A stretch of DNA of 64,000 bases, taken from the NCBI RefSeq assembly GCF_900188095.1, contig NZ_FZOT01000013.1, positions 62,001 through 126,000 of the forward strand. The letters are read 5' to 3'. Of this stretch, positions 44,430 through 53,670 are shown piece after piece (the stretch's first letter is position 1; each line of letters starts with the position of its first letter). The position numbers were made by a program, and so were the translations under genes. This DNA is from Noviherbaspirillum humi (GTDB taxonomy: Bacteria; Pseudomonadota; Gammaproteobacteria; Burkholderiales; Burkholderiaceae_D). The notes beneath the pieces are model-generated. The model saw nothing but the letters and a program-made list of their open reading frames with translations, was not told where the DNA came from and made no database searches.

Positions 44430-45209
44430 CTACACCAGCACAACGCGATTCGGATCGAAGCCGCCGTTCTCGGCCGCGCCGTTTCGCATCCGGTAGCCAA
44501 GCGGATTGCAGACGACTTGGCACTTGCCGATGCGGTAATCGAGGCTATCGTGGGTATGGCCGTGGATCCAGACGTCCGCCATGGCGGCCAGATCATCCAG
44601 GTTGGATGCGAAAGCCGCGGAAGAGGATGCATTCTCATACGGCGCGACGATGGACGTCTTCGAGGGAGCCATATGCGTCAGCACTACCGTCCGGCCAGAG
44701 AAGGGTTGCAGCAGCTTCTTTCTCAGCCAGGCTTTCTGCTGCTCATGGAGACGTATCGTGTCCGTCGGATCCAGGAACCCGTCATCGGCGATCCGGACTT
44801 TGATGCGGCGGTAATCGTTCATGACTGCACGTGCCTCATTCAGGCAGGCATCGCGGCGCCCGGCACCGAAAAGACGAAAGTCGGTCCACAGGGTGCAGCC
44901 GAGGAAGCGCACATCACCGATCACGACTTCATCACGATTCAAATAGCGAACGTTCGGATGCCGGGCGCAGGCTTCACCGATTGCCCGATCCGTCTCGTCG
45001 ACGGCGCCGCCGTACATCTCGTGGTTGCCGCTCACATACAGAACGGGCAAGCCCGGAAACCGCGCGGCTGCCCAGCCGGGAGCGTGAGCGCCGGCATGGA
45101 TGTCTCCCGCCAGCAGGACGGCATCGGGCCGGCTGGCGGCTAAGTCGAAGCGAAGGGCATCTTCGCCCCAGACTTCAAGGTGAAGATCCGACAGCACTAG
45201 CAGACGCAC
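44430..45209 (-). CDS. Calcineurin-like metallophosphoesterase
   Basis: 259 residues, cytosolic. All metal-binding motifs are visible in order: SDLHLE, LLAGDIHAG, VSGNHEMYGG, LTHMAP and GHTHDSLDY. This is a complete two-metal phosphoesterase active site. Substrate is unknown; relatives act on nucleotides or phosphoproteins. Stand-alone gene. Confidence 0.9.
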   Translation of the reverse strand: MRLLVLSDLHLEVWGEDALRFDLAASRPDAVLLAGDIHAGAHAPGWAAARFPGLPVLYVSGNHEMYGGAVDETDRAIGEACARHPNVRYLNRDEVVIGDVRFLGCTLWTDFRLFGAGRRDACLNEARAVMNDYRRIKVRIADDGFLDPTDTIRLHEQQKAWLRKKLLQPFSGRTVVLTHMAPSKTSIVAPYENASSSAAFASNLDDLAAMADVWIHGHTHDSLDYRIGKCQVVCNPLGYRMRNGAAENGGFDPNRVVLV

Positions 45210-45330
45210 GGCGTTCCTTGCGCGTGATTGACTGCATGAGCAGACCGCGCAAACACGGCCAAAGTTTTCGAGCGGGCTTCCTCAGGCGATCACGACGATG
45301 GGCTCATGCCTGCACTGCACGCGGCGCAGC

Positions 45331-45720
45331 TCAGCCTGGGGACATCGCCTGGGCCAGCTCCGACCGCACCAGCGAGGTATCGTAGAAGGTCGTCATCTTT
45401 CTGATTTTTGTCCGGTCTGGCGTAAATTCGAACAGTGACATCCCGCCGAACTCGATCGTCTTGTCATTGTTGAGCAGCCACCGATAGCGGGAATGGATGG
45501 CGATCGTGATGTCGCCATTCAATGCCTGAAATACGTTCTGGACCTCAACCGTTGATCTCTTGACATTCTCGAACAGCCATTCGTGATAAGGCCTGACCTT
45601 GCAGGTACCCCTTAACGGCGTTTCGATGACGGCATCCGGCGCAAACATCGACAGAATCGCATCCAGGTTGCGCTCCTTTACCGCTATGCGGTATTTCAGG
45701 CTCAAATCGAACGCATACAT
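45331..45720 (-). CDS. NTF2-like / SnoaL-like domain protein
   Basis: 129 residues forming a single cone-shaped NTF2-like domain: LKYRIAVKERNLDAILSMFAPDAVIETP is the helix-helix-strand opening (given in part as AILSMFAPDAVIETP), and the last strands end at IRKMTTFYDTSLVR. Proteins of this fold are isomerases, hydrolases or ligand binders, and sequence does not decide which. No signal peptide. Stand-alone. Confidence 0.75.
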   Translation of the reverse strand: MYAFDLSLKYRIAVKERNLDAILSMFAPDAVIETPLRGTCKVRPYHEWLFENVKRSTVEVQNVFQALNGDITIAIHSRYRWLLNNDKTIEFGGMSLFEFTPDRTKIRKMTTFYDTSLVRSELAQAMSPG

Positions 45721-45970
45721 AATCGTTTTTAATCCAAAAAATCCGGTGGGTTGCGCGCACCCGCGATCGGTGAAAGGCCGAGAGACTTGGGCAAACGGCG
45801 TGAGCCAAGCAGATGCTGGCGTTGCAAGCGCAGGCTTTCCTAAACAGCAATAACTTGGCTGAAACGAGCCGTGAGAAAACCGAAAACGATAGCGTTGTTT
45901 GTGCGCAAAGTCAAAACCGGCTAATCACGTGAACCGATGACCGGCTCACCAACTCGGCCACGCCGGAGCA

Positions 45971-46915
45971 TCAGCGCCTCACCCATCCGTCAGCGCCGCC
46001 TCCAGGCGCATCCGATTCCTCCAGATGGGTGACGGCCAGCTCGGCGATGAAGTTGCGCAGCGCAAGCACGCGCTGGCTGCCCTTGAGGTCGCGGTGATAG
46101 ACCAGCCAGAGCCCGTTCGAAGGAAGCGCGATCGGCACCGGGATGCGCGCCAGCGCCGGGTCGCGGTCGGCGACGAAGCAGGGAAGCAGGCCAATCCCGA
46201 GACCCGCGCGTATCGCGGTGTACTGCGCCTGCATGCTGTTGCAGGCAAACAGCGGGCGCTTGCCGCCGAAGGCGCTGGCAATCCAGCGCGCCACCGGCAG
46301 GTTCGCGGCGGCCTCGTCCCAGGACACATAGTCCATCTCCTGCCAGGCGGCGGCCTTGGCGCTCACGCTCTCGACGGCGCGCCTTTCGCCATACATGGCG
46401 AAGCGCAGGTCCCCGATCCGGTTGGCGACATAGTCGCCGGCATCGTCATCTTCGCTCGGCGGCACCACGCGCAGCGCCAGGTCGGCTTCCCGCCTCGTCA
46501 GATTCGCACGCACCAGCGCGACCACGATCTCGACCTGCAGGCGCGGATAGGCCGAGTGGAATTGCGGCAGGTTGGGTACCACCAGGTGCAGCGCCAGCAT
46601 TTCGGTGGTCGCCAGCCGTACCTGTCCCGACATCTGCCGCTGCGCTGCCTGGGCGGCGCTGCGCTCGGTAGCCATGACCGCCTGTTCGACCTGCTCGGTG
46701 CGGCTGAACAGCGCGCTGCCGTCATCCGTCATCGCGTAGCCGGTCTGGTGCCGCACGAACAAGGTGTTGCCCAGCTTTTTTTCGAGCGACGCAATATGGC
46801 GCGATACCGTCGATGGACTGGTGTCCAGGGACGCTGCCGCGCCGGTCAGCCCGCCATGCCGGGCCACGGCGAGAAAATACTTGAGGTCATTCCAGTCGAA
46901 GTCCGAGTTTTTCAT
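45971..46915 (-). CDS. LysR-family transcriptional regulator
   Basis: 314 residues. N-terminal winged helix (LKYFLAVARHGGLTGAAASL, then SRHIASLEKKLGNTLF) and a substrate-binding-type effector domain from about residue 95. The gene is divergent from the DMT exporter at 47002 with 86 bases between starts, which makes that exporter its likely target. Confidence 0.92.
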   Translation of the reverse strand: MKNSDFDWNDLKYFLAVARHGGLTGAAASLDTSPSTVSRHIASLEKKLGNTLFVRHQTGYAMTDDGSALFSRTEQVEQAVMATERSAAQAAQRQMSGQVRLATTEMLALHLVVPNLPQFHSAYPRLQVEIVVALVRANLTRREADLALRVVPPSEDDDAGDYVANRIGDLRFAMYGERRAVESVSAKAAAWQEMDYVSWDEAAANLPVARWIASAFGGKRPLFACNSMQAQYTAIRAGLGIGLLPCFVADRDPALARIPVPIALPSNGLWLVYHRDLKGSQRVLALRNFIAELAVTHLEESDAPGGGADGWVRR

Positions 46916-47001
46916 TTATGGAAAATGATTTGCCGTCCAGATTGTTTTTATTCTAATTCAGAAAAACTAGACTGCTTCCCATCATCTCCAGGAGGCATGT
47001 C

Positions 47002-47925
47002 ATGAAAGCGTGGGCAATCTATTCGAGGCTGGTGCTGACCACCGTATGTTGGGCAGCCGTGTTCCATGTCGCCAAATTCACCGTGGCGGCCGCTTCTCCG
47101 GCCGCGGTCGTCGCGTGGCGCTTCATGCTGGCGGCGGCCATTCTCGTGCCGGTGGTCTGGTACCGTGAGCGGCTGCCCTGGCAGGCATTGCGCCGCAATG
47201 CGCTTCCGCTGCTGGCCATGTCGGCGATCGGCATTTTCGGCTTCAACATCGCCACCTTCTACGGCCTGCGCTCGACGTCGGCCACCAACGCCGCGATGAT
47301 CATGGCGCTGAATCCGGCCATGACAGCGGTGCTGGCGGCACTGGTTGGCAGAGAGCGGGTATCGAGACATCAGATCGCCGGGCTGGTGCTCGGCATCGCC
47401 GGCGTCATGGTGGTGGTGAGCCATGGTTCGTGGCAGGCGATCGCCACGCTCTCATTCTCCGGCGGCGACTTGCTGATGCTGCTGGCCAGTTTCTGCTGGG
47501 CCTGCTATCCCGTGATTCCCAAGCGCTTCATCTCCGGCATGTCGCCGATGCAGATCACCGCTAGCACGATTGCCGGCGGCGCCTTCCTGATGGCGCTGTT
47601 CGCATTGCGTGCCGCGCCGGATTTCATGGATGCGCCATCCGGGCCGGTCGTGGCTGGCATTGCCTTCATGGGCGTGTTCGGCACCGTGCTGGCCTACATC
47701 TGGTGGAATCAGGGCGTGAAGGCGCTCGGTGCGCCGGCGGTGGCGGGCTTCATCAACCTGGTGCCGATGCTGACCGCCGGTTTCGGCCTGATGCTGGGGC
47801 AGCCGGTCTCGTGGGCCCAGGCCTGCGGCGCGATCCTGGTCGTCACCGGCGTACTCTATCCGTCGCTCGCTCCGGCGCTTCGCCTGCGATGGGCGGCGCC
47901 GGCGAAATCATGGTCGCGCGGCTGA
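47002..47925 (+). CDS. DMT-superfamily (EamA) transporter
   Basis: 307 residues, about ten membrane helices in two EamA repeats: the first begins near TTVCWAAVFHVAKFTVAAA, the second near LLMLLASFCWACYPVIPKRF. Members export amino acids and metabolites. AGGAGG lies shortly before the start. It is divergent from a LysR gene and convergent with the RES toxin gene, with only 11 bases between the two stops. Confidence 0.9.
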   Translation: MKAWAIYSRLVLTTVCWAAVFHVAKFTVAAASPAAVVAWRFMLAAAILVPVVWYRERLPWQALRRNALPLLAMSAIGIFGFNIATFYGLRSTSATNAAMIMALNPAMTAVLAALVGRERVSRHQIAGLVLGIAGVMVVVSHGSWQAIATLSFSGGDLLMLLASFCWACYPVIPKRFISGMSPMQITASTIAGGAFLMALFALRAAPDFMDAPSGPVVAGIAFMGVFGTVLAYIWWNQGVKALGAPAVAGFINLVPMLTAGFGLMLGQPVSWAQACGAILVVTGVLYPSLAPALRLRWAAPAKSWSRG

Positions 47926-47936
47926 GAAGGGCGATG

Positions 47937-48659
47937 TCAGGCGGCCTTCCAGGGTTCTGCGGAAAAGGTGAAGCGCTCGGCGTCGCGCCGCCACACGACG
48001 CCGTCCTTGCTCACCGCCAGCCACCAGGTCTGCATGAACCGGTCGGGGCTGGGCTTGGCAAAGGCGCGCGGCGTCAGCAGGGCCACATTCCAGCCGGGTT
48101 CGGGATCGCGCACCGACTGATAGACGATGCCGCCGATCCCGGCCTCCCGTGCAATCGCGGCAAACCGTTGCGTTGCCCGGTAATCGGCCGGATGCATCCA
48201 CGCCGCGGCATCGGCGGAGAAGGGCGGCTGGCGCAGGTCGACGACCCGGGTGTCGAACAAGGCCTTGAACCCGGTATGGGACACCGGGTCGAGGTGATCC
48301 AGGCCGTCGGCATCCTGCAGGAACTTCCAGCGCCAGTAGCCGAGTTCGGCGCAAGCCGTGCGGATCGTCTCGGCGCCGTAAAAAACGCCGGGATCGAATT
48401 CGCCCCGGAAGCGGGAGCCGCCTCGTCCTGGCCAATAGCGAAAGGGGGTGGCAAGCAGATAGTGCAAGCGCGCCAGGTCATCCGGCAATGCCGGCTTGCT
48501 GGATTCCAGCAGACTTTCGAGGATGTCCTGTTCGTTCGGCGTATCGACGATCTTCATGGTCGAAGCGACGTGCTGCGACTCCACCAGGCGCCAGGCGTCC
48601 GCCGACCAGAGCGCCGCGCTAGACGAGACCGCGATGGGCGTCCAGGTATTGCGTGACAC
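47937..48659 (-). CDS. RES-domain toxin (NAD-degrading family)
   Basis: 240 residues. The RES domain shows the Arg in GSRFRGEFDPGVFYGAET, the Glu in ACAELGYWRW and the Ser in GIVYQSVRDPEPGW. RES toxins such as MbcT cleave NAD with phosphate. The start lies 41 bases inside the antitoxin gene; the conserved opening LWSADAWRLVESQHVAST needs this upstream start, so the long overlap is real. Paired with the Xre/MbcA-type antitoxin upstream. Confidence 0.88.
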   Translation of the reverse strand: MSRNTWTPIAVSSSAALWSADAWRLVESQHVASTMKIVDTPNEQDILESLLESSKPALPDDLARLHYLLATPFRYWPGRGGSRFRGEFDPGVFYGAETIRTACAELGYWRWKFLQDADGLDHLDPVSHTGFKALFDTRVVDLRQPPFSADAAAWMHPADYRATQRFAAIAREAGIGGIVYQSVRDPEPGWNVALLTPRAFAKPSPDRFMQTWWLAVSKDGVVWRRDAERFTFSAEPWKAA

Positions 48660-48999
48660 GTACCAGGCCCTCCGTGTTGGCGATGAGATCGATCGGCCGG
48701 CCGTTCAAGCCGCGATTATTGCTTTCCAGCCATTGGCGCGCCGATGTCTCGTTGCCGACGATGGAGTCCAGCGAGCGGAAAACGCGTACGAAAAGCAGCG
48801 CGAACTCCCACTCCTTGCGGGTGCTGTCGAGCCGATACTCGCCGGCATACAACCGGGTGATCGTCGAAGCGCTCACGCCCAATATCCGGGCCAGCAGGGT
48901 GCGGGAAAGCGCGAGGCGGTCGGCTGCACGGGTGACGGCCTTGCTGAGCACGGCGGCTTGCTCTGCTGGCGTCGGAACGGGCTGCTGAGTAACTTTCAT
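48619..48999 (-). CDS. Xre/MbcA/ParS-type antitoxin (DUF2384)
   Basis: 126 residues. A helix-turn-helix at about 25-60 (LARILGVSASTITRLYAGE) is followed by the toxin-binding DUF2384 segment (SARQWLESNNRGLNGRPIDL, NTEGLVRVTQYL). It should neutralise the RES protein and repress the operon. AGGAG lies 8 bases before ATG 48999, and an imperfect palindrome at 49014-49039 is the likely operator. Confidence 0.9.
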   Translation of the reverse strand: MKVTQQPVPTPAEQAAVLSKAVTRAADRLALSRTLLARILGVSASTITRLYAGEYRLDSTRKEWEFALLFVRVFRSLDSIVGNETSARQWLESNNRGLNGRPIDLIANTEGLVRVTQYLDAHRGLV

Positions 49000-49013
49000 G
49001 GCGGCTCCTGGCT

Positions 49014-49039
49014 TTCTATGGAAAATTTATACCATAAAA
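49014..49039. promoter_or_regulatory. Palindromic operator upstream of the RES/Xre operon
   Basis: TTCTATGG (49014-49021) and CCATAAAA (49032-49039) are inverted with one mismatch around the 10-base AT stretch AAAATTTATA, 15-40 bases before the antitoxin start. The AT-rich spacer could serve as the -10 region. Confidence 0.55.
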
Positions 49040-49553
49040 ATTGCTGTTGCAAGAGTTATCCCGCCAAGGCGATGCTACTGAGGCCATTGGCGTCGAAATC
49101 AGGGAGGAAGGCGTCATGGTCGATCCGCCGCGCTGGCGTCAGGGAGGACGTCGATCGGTTTGCGCGATTCACGGTGAAGCAGCAGAAGCCCGCCTTCGAC
49201 CCTCGGGCAAGGGGGCCGGCGGGCTTGCTCCTGGCTGGGAGCCAGGGCTTGAAATGGCGGGCCCGGACGTGGAGGTAAACATGGGCGATCAAGCGGCAAC
49301 GGTACCCGGTTTATGTGCCGGTTGCCGGACGGCGCCTGCCATGTTTAGCCCTGCATCGACCCGCGAAGCCGGTTTCAGGCGCCAGCGCCCTGCCTGATTC
49401 GAATCCGCTCCGGTGCCTTCCAGGAGGCGCCACGTCCGGCCATCGATGTTCGCGCATGGAGCACCCGACGGTGCGGTGCTCGCGATGCATTACTACTTGC
49501 CGCGATGCCGCCCGGACGTCGAGCGTTTGGATGACTGTCTGACCGGTCCCCGA
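49040..49553. other. Intergenic region between the antitoxin and chemoreceptor genes
   Basis: About 510 bases without a supported gene. Frames run on both strands (for example 49056-49292 leftward) but without ribosome-binding sites or recognisable domains; they may be remnants. No hairpin of note. Confidence 0.4.
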
Positions 49554-51104
49554 CTATAGCTTGAAGCCATTGATTTCCCTGGCCAGGTGAGACGCCTGGT
49601 CGCGCAAGGCTTGCGCCGCGGCGGCGGCCTGCTCGACCAGCGCCGCGTTCTGCTGGGTTGCCTTGTCCATCTCGCTCACCGCCTGGTTGACCTGCACGAT
49701 GCCGTTGCTCTGTTCGGCGCTGGCCAGTTCGATCTCATGCATGACCTCGGACACCTTTTTCACGCTGGCGACGATCTGCTCCATGGTCTGTCCCGCCCGG
49801 TCGACCAGCTTGCTGCCATCCTCCACCTTGCCGACCGAGGTCTCGATCAATTGCTTGATTTCCTTGGCAGCGGCGGCCGAACGCTGGGCCAGTCCGCGCA
49901 CCTCGGTGGCCACCACGGCGAAACCCTTGCCCTGTTCTCCGGCGCGTGCGGCTTCCACCGCGGCATTGAGCGCAAGGATATTGGTCTGGAAGGCAATGCC
50001 ATCGATGACGGAGATGATCTCGGCGATCTGCTGGGAGCCCGCCTTGATCGCGTCCATGGTCGCAACCACATCGTGAACGACGGCGCCGCCCTGCATGGCG
50101 ATGGTGGACGCGTCCGCCGCGAGCCGGGTCGCTTGCTGCGCGTTGTCGGCATTCTGACGCACCGTCTGCGTCAGCTGCTCCATGGTCGAAGCGGTCTCTT
50201 CCAGCGAGGCGGCTTGCTGCTCGGTGCGCGATGACAGGTCGAGGTTGCCGACAGCGATCTCGTCGGATGCGGTCTGGATCGTGTCGCTGGCTTGCTTGAT
50301 GTTGGTGACCAGGTCGGTCAGCTTGTCTTCCATCTGGCCCAGGGAGTTGATGAGCGCGCCAAATTCATCATGCCGATCGCTTTCGAAATCCTGGCTCAGG
50401 TCGCCGGCGCTCACCGTATCGGCGATTCGCGTGGCGTCGCGCATGCCCGCCATGACCGCGGCGATGATCCACCAGGCCATGGATGCGCCCACCAGCAGAG
50501 CCAGGATGACGGCGGCGATGGTCTCCATGCGCGATTCTTCATATCGCTGCTGCGACTTGCCGAATTCCGCCTGGCTGACGTCCAGCTGGAGCGCGACGAG
50601 CGCTTCCAGATCCTTGCGCGCGGGCGCGTAATGCCGAGCGAGCTGGTTGCGCGCGATATCGGATGCCTGATCGAAGTCGCCTGCGCGCAGCGCCGCGATC
50701 GCCGGCTCCAGGCCGTCGCGCAAAAACTGGCCCCGGCTTTGCTCGAAATGCGCGGCGAGCGATTTCTCTTCCGTGGTCAGATAAGTCGCCATGTAGGCTT
50801 TCCACTGGCTATCGATTGCTGCGCGCCGCGAAGCCACGCCGTCGATCTGTCCCTGGCTGTACTTGGCATCACGGCTCAGGGCAGCCATCGCGATCGCGCG
50901 CTGGTTGTGTTCCATCATTCCCTGGACCGCATTGAGCTGGCCGAGTGACACGACCCGGTCCTCGTACAGCGTCTTGACGGCAGCATTGGTGGTGCTCAGG
51001 TTGTAGATGCCCTGGACGCCAACGAATACAGTGGCGAGGCAGAGGAAGCTCGTGACCGCCACGAGCTTGGTTTTGATGGAGAGGCGTTGGAACATGGGTT
51101 TCAA
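49554..51104 (-). CDS. Methyl-accepting chemotaxis protein
   Basis: 516 residues. Transmembrane helix 1 at about 12-32 ([20 protein letters not shown]), a periplasmic four-helix-bundle sensor to about 190, transmembrane helix 2 at about 195-215 ([20 protein letters not shown]), a HAMP domain to about 265, then the coiled signalling rod with the hairpin tip [20 protein letters not shown]. There is no C-terminal NWETF-type pentapeptide; the chain ends EINGFKL, so methylation enzymes are not tethered. An alternative start is three residues inward (MFQRLSI). Ligand unknown. Confidence 0.93.
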   Translation of the reverse strand: MKPMFQRLSIKTKLVAVTSFLCLATVFVGVQGIYNLSTTNAAVKTLYEDRVVSLGQLNAVQGMMEHNQRAIAMAALSRDAKYSQGQIDGVASRRAAIDSQWKAYMATYLTTEEKSLAAHFEQSRGQFLRDGLEPAIAALRAGDFDQASDIARNQLARHYAPARKDLEALVALQLDVSQAEFGKSQQRYEESRMETIAAVILALLVGASMAWWIIAAVMAGMRDATRIADTVSAGDLSQDFESDRHDEFGALINSLGQMEDKLTDLVTNIKQASDTIQTASDEIAVGNLDLSSRTEQQAASLEETASTMEQLTQTVRQNADNAQQATRLAADASTIAMQGGAVVHDVVATMDAIKAGSQQIAEIISVIDGIAFQTNILALNAAVEAARAGEQGKGFAVVATEVRGLAQRSAAAAKEIKQLIETSVGKVEDGSKLVDRAGQTMEQIVASVKKVSEVMHEIELASAEQSNGIVQVNQAVSEMDKATQQNAALVEQAAAAAQALRDQASHLAREINGFKL

Positions 51105-51476
51105 GAAGAGTGGAAGGGCGCAGGGGAGCGGCAGATCGAGTTGCTTTCCAGCAATTATAGCGATCTTCTCCAGACGCGTATCTTCTTAGCGGTATTCGCG
51201 CACAGAATCCCCATTTGGGTGCATGAAATGGCGCCTGGCTGCAACAGCCTGTCAACCGGCACAACGCCACCGCATCCGGATGCGGACCGCCCACGAGCCA
51301 AGTTCAACAGCAATCCGCTGGCGTGTCGCATCTTCCTCATGCAACTCGATAGGTCCTGATCCGCACTTCGTCTTCTCACCCGCGTCCGGGCGACACAGTG
51401 CTTGCCCTGCGTGTCCCTGCGATGCCGCGAGAGCCGGCGCGAGGCGCTGCGCCGGCGGCAGGAGGGTCTCCGCCGA

Positions 51477-52469
51477 TCAGTTGGTCTTGATGTTCGCCGC
51501 CTTCGCCACGCCGCGCCACAACGCCGTTTCCTGGCCGAGGGCGGCCTTGAACTGCGCCGACGTCATCGAATAGGTTTCCGCGCCTTCATTGGTCAGGCGT
51601 TTTTTGATCGCTTCGCTGGCCGAGATTTCGTTGATGTAGCCATTGAGCCTGGCCACGATGGGTTCCGGCGTGCCGGCCGGCGCAACGATGCCCCACCAGG
51701 TGGAGATGTTGAAATCCTTCAGGCCGGCCTCGGCGGCGGTCGGGGTATTCGGATAACCGGCCATGCGCTTGGTGTCGGTCACCGCCACCAAGTCCACCTG
51801 GCCGGACTTCACGTATTGCTGGATGGTCGGCACCGTCGAGAAGAAAACATCGATGCGCCCGGCCAGCAGGTCGAGCGTGGCCGGGCCGCTGCCCTTGTAG
51901 GGCACGTGGCTCAGGACCGCGCCGGTCTTTTGCGCGAACAGTTCGCCCGCCATGTGGTTGATGCCGCCCACGCCGGATGAGCAGTAGGACAGCCCTTCGG
52001 GGCGTGCCTTCGAGGCGGCGACGATCTGCTCCAGGGTTGCCGTGCCGAGCCCCTTGCGGGTGACGACCATCAGCGGGCCCCGCCCTATCATCGCAACCGG
52101 CGCAAAATCCTTCACCGCATCGTACGAAGGCTTCGGTTCCGCCGCCACATGAGTGACGAAAGTGGAGGTGACGAACAGCAGCGTATGGCCATCGGCGGGA
52201 GACGAGGCCACCTGCTTGGCCGCGATCGCGCCGCCGGCGCCGCCCCGGTTGTCGACCACGACCGGCTTGCCGAGCCGCTGCGACAGGCCGACCGCCATCT
52301 CGCGCGCGATGGAATCGGTGCCGCCGCCGGGGGCGAACGGCACGACCAGCGTGACCGGCCGATTGGGATAATTCTGGGCGAGGGCGGCGCCGGGAAGGAC
52401 GAGGGCGGCGAACGGGCCGCACAGCGCCGAGGCGGCAAGCGCCTGGCGCAGGAATTGACGACGAGTCAT
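51477..52469 (-). CDS. Bug/TctC-family substrate-binding protein
   Basis: 330 residues. Signal peptide MTRRQFLRQALAASALCG with a twin-arginine motif (TRRQFLR). The mature domain opens QNYPNRPVTLVVPFAPGGGTD, the conserved first strand and ligand loop. Conserved GVGGINHMAGELFAQKTGA (in part) and STWWGIVAPAGTPEPIV follow. AAGGAG precedes ATG 52469 by about 11 bases. It is divergent from a LysR gene and belongs to the organic-acid region; no membrane subunits accompany it. Confidence 0.93.
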   Translation of the reverse strand: MTRRQFLRQALAASALCGPFAALVLPGAALAQNYPNRPVTLVVPFAPGGGTDSIAREMAVGLSQRLGKPVVVDNRGGAGGAIAAKQVASSPADGHTLLFVTSTFVTHVAAEPKPSYDAVKDFAPVAMIGRGPLMVVTRKGLGTATLEQIVAASKARPEGLSYCSSGVGGINHMAGELFAQKTGAVLSHVPYKGSGPATLDLLAGRIDVFFSTVPTIQQYVKSGQVDLVAVTDTKRMAGYPNTPTAAEAGLKDFNISTWWGIVAPAGTPEPIVARLNGYINEISASEAIKKRLTNEGAETYSMTSAQFKAALGQETALWRGVAKAANIKTN

Positions 52470-52573
52470 CGTGGGGGTCTCCTTCGAAGAATTCGGTGCG
52501 GCGTCGGACCGAGCCCGCGCCCTGCATTGTTTTTTGCCCGCCCATTATCGGCATTGAAATGGTGCATGTACAA

Positions 52574-52589
52574 TGCAAAGAGTTTTGCA
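52574..52589. promoter_or_regulatory. Inverted repeat TGCAAA-GAGT-TTTGCA, candidate LysR box
   Basis: A 6-bp inverted repeat with 4-base spacer, in the T-N11-A layout of LysR operators, lies 18 bases before the LysR start in the gap shared with the divergent Bug gene. Likely binding site of the LysR protein at 52607. Confidence 0.5.
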
Positions 52590-52606
52590 ATTGATGCGTC
52601 TGGCAC

Positions 52607-53518
52607 ATGAATTTCGATCTCGGCGACCTGCGCGCCTTCACCGCCGTCGTCGACCATGGCGGTTTCGCCGCCGCCGCCGGCAAGCTCAACCTGTCCCAGC
52701 CGGCATTGTCGCGCCGGGTCGAGAAGCTGGAGGAGGCGCTGGGCGTCAAGCTGTTCGAGCGCACCACGCGCCGCGTCGAGCTGACGCCGGTCGGGCGCCA
52801 TTTCATCCATCGCGCGCGGCACGTGCTCAATGAGGTCGAAGGCGCGCTGGTCGGCGTCCAGGAACTGGCCGACCGTCTCGCCGGCGAGGTGACCATCGCC
52901 GCCATCCCTTCCGCCGTGCGCTATTTCCTGCCCAGCGTGATCGCCGCCTACCATCGGCGCTTTCCCGGCATCCGCATCCGGATTCGCGATGTGCGCGCCA
53001 CCGAGGTGCTGACCGCCGTGGCGAAATCCGACGCCGATTTCGGGCTCACCTATGTCGGCACCCAGGAGCCGGATCTGGAATTCCTTGCCGTGTTCGACGA
53101 GCAGTTCGTGCTGGCCTGCGGCCGAGCCCACCCGCTGGCGGGCAGGGAAAGGGTGACGTGGCGGGAGCTCGCCGACCATGATTACATCGCCGAGGCGCCC
53201 GGCAGCGCCAACCGCACCCTGATCGACCTGGCGCTGGCCAAGGCGGCGATCCGGCCGAAATGGTTTTGCGAGGTGCAGCATGTGCCCGCGCTGGTGAACC
53301 TGGTGGAGGCCGGGCTTGGCGTCGGCGTGGTGCCGCGGCTGTCGATGCCGATTGGCGAGCATCCCGCCTTGGCCAGCGTGCCGATCGCCGAGCCGGAGCT
53401 GACGCGCACGCTCGGTCTCATCCGCCGCCGGGCGCGGCCGCTGGCGCCCGCCGCACAGCATTTCTACGATCTGCTGCTGGAGTCGCTGCGCAATAATTCG
53501 CCGCTGGCCGCAGCGTAG
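52607..53518 (+). CDS. LysR-family transcriptional regulator
   Basis: 303 residues. Winged helix in about 1-60 (LRAFTAVVDHGGFAAAAGKL, then SRRVEKLEEALGVKLFERT), effector domain from about 88. It is divergent from the Bug gene at 51477-52469 and lies upstream of the dehydrogenase gene at 53671 on the same strand, so it may control both. Confidence 0.92.
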   Translation: MNFDLGDLRAFTAVVDHGGFAAAAGKLNLSQPALSRRVEKLEEALGVKLFERTTRRVELTPVGRHFIHRARHVLNEVEGALVGVQELADRLAGEVTIAAIPSAVRYFLPSVIAAYHRRFPGIRIRIRDVRATEVLTAVAKSDADFGLTYVGTQEPDLEFLAVFDEQFVLACGRAHPLAGRERVTWRELADHDYIAEAPGSANRTLIDLALAKAAIRPKWFCEVQHVPALVNLVEAGLGVGVVPRLSMPIGEHPALASVPIAEPELTRTLGLIRRRARPLAPAAQHFYDLLLESLRNNSPLAAA

Positions 53519-53670
53519 CGGGTGGCGCGCGGCGCGCCGATCTATGCGTGCAGCGGATTAATCAGAAGATTCTTTGCATTTGTCTTGGCCTCGCCGCGCC
53601 CCGATAATCGGCTCCCGGATGGCGGTCCTCGTGCGGCCGCCGAACAGGCAAATCGGAGAATGGAACCCTC

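Noticed and set aside
44070-45143. Plus-strand frame of 357 codons across the phosphoesterase gene
   Set aside because: The minus strand encodes all five metallophosphoesterase motifs in order.
45898-45966. Minus-strand sequence resembling the 5' half of a tRNA (TGGCCGAGTTGGTGAGCC)
   Set aside because: No matching anticodon stem, T-arm or acceptor pairing could be built, so it is not called as a tRNA.
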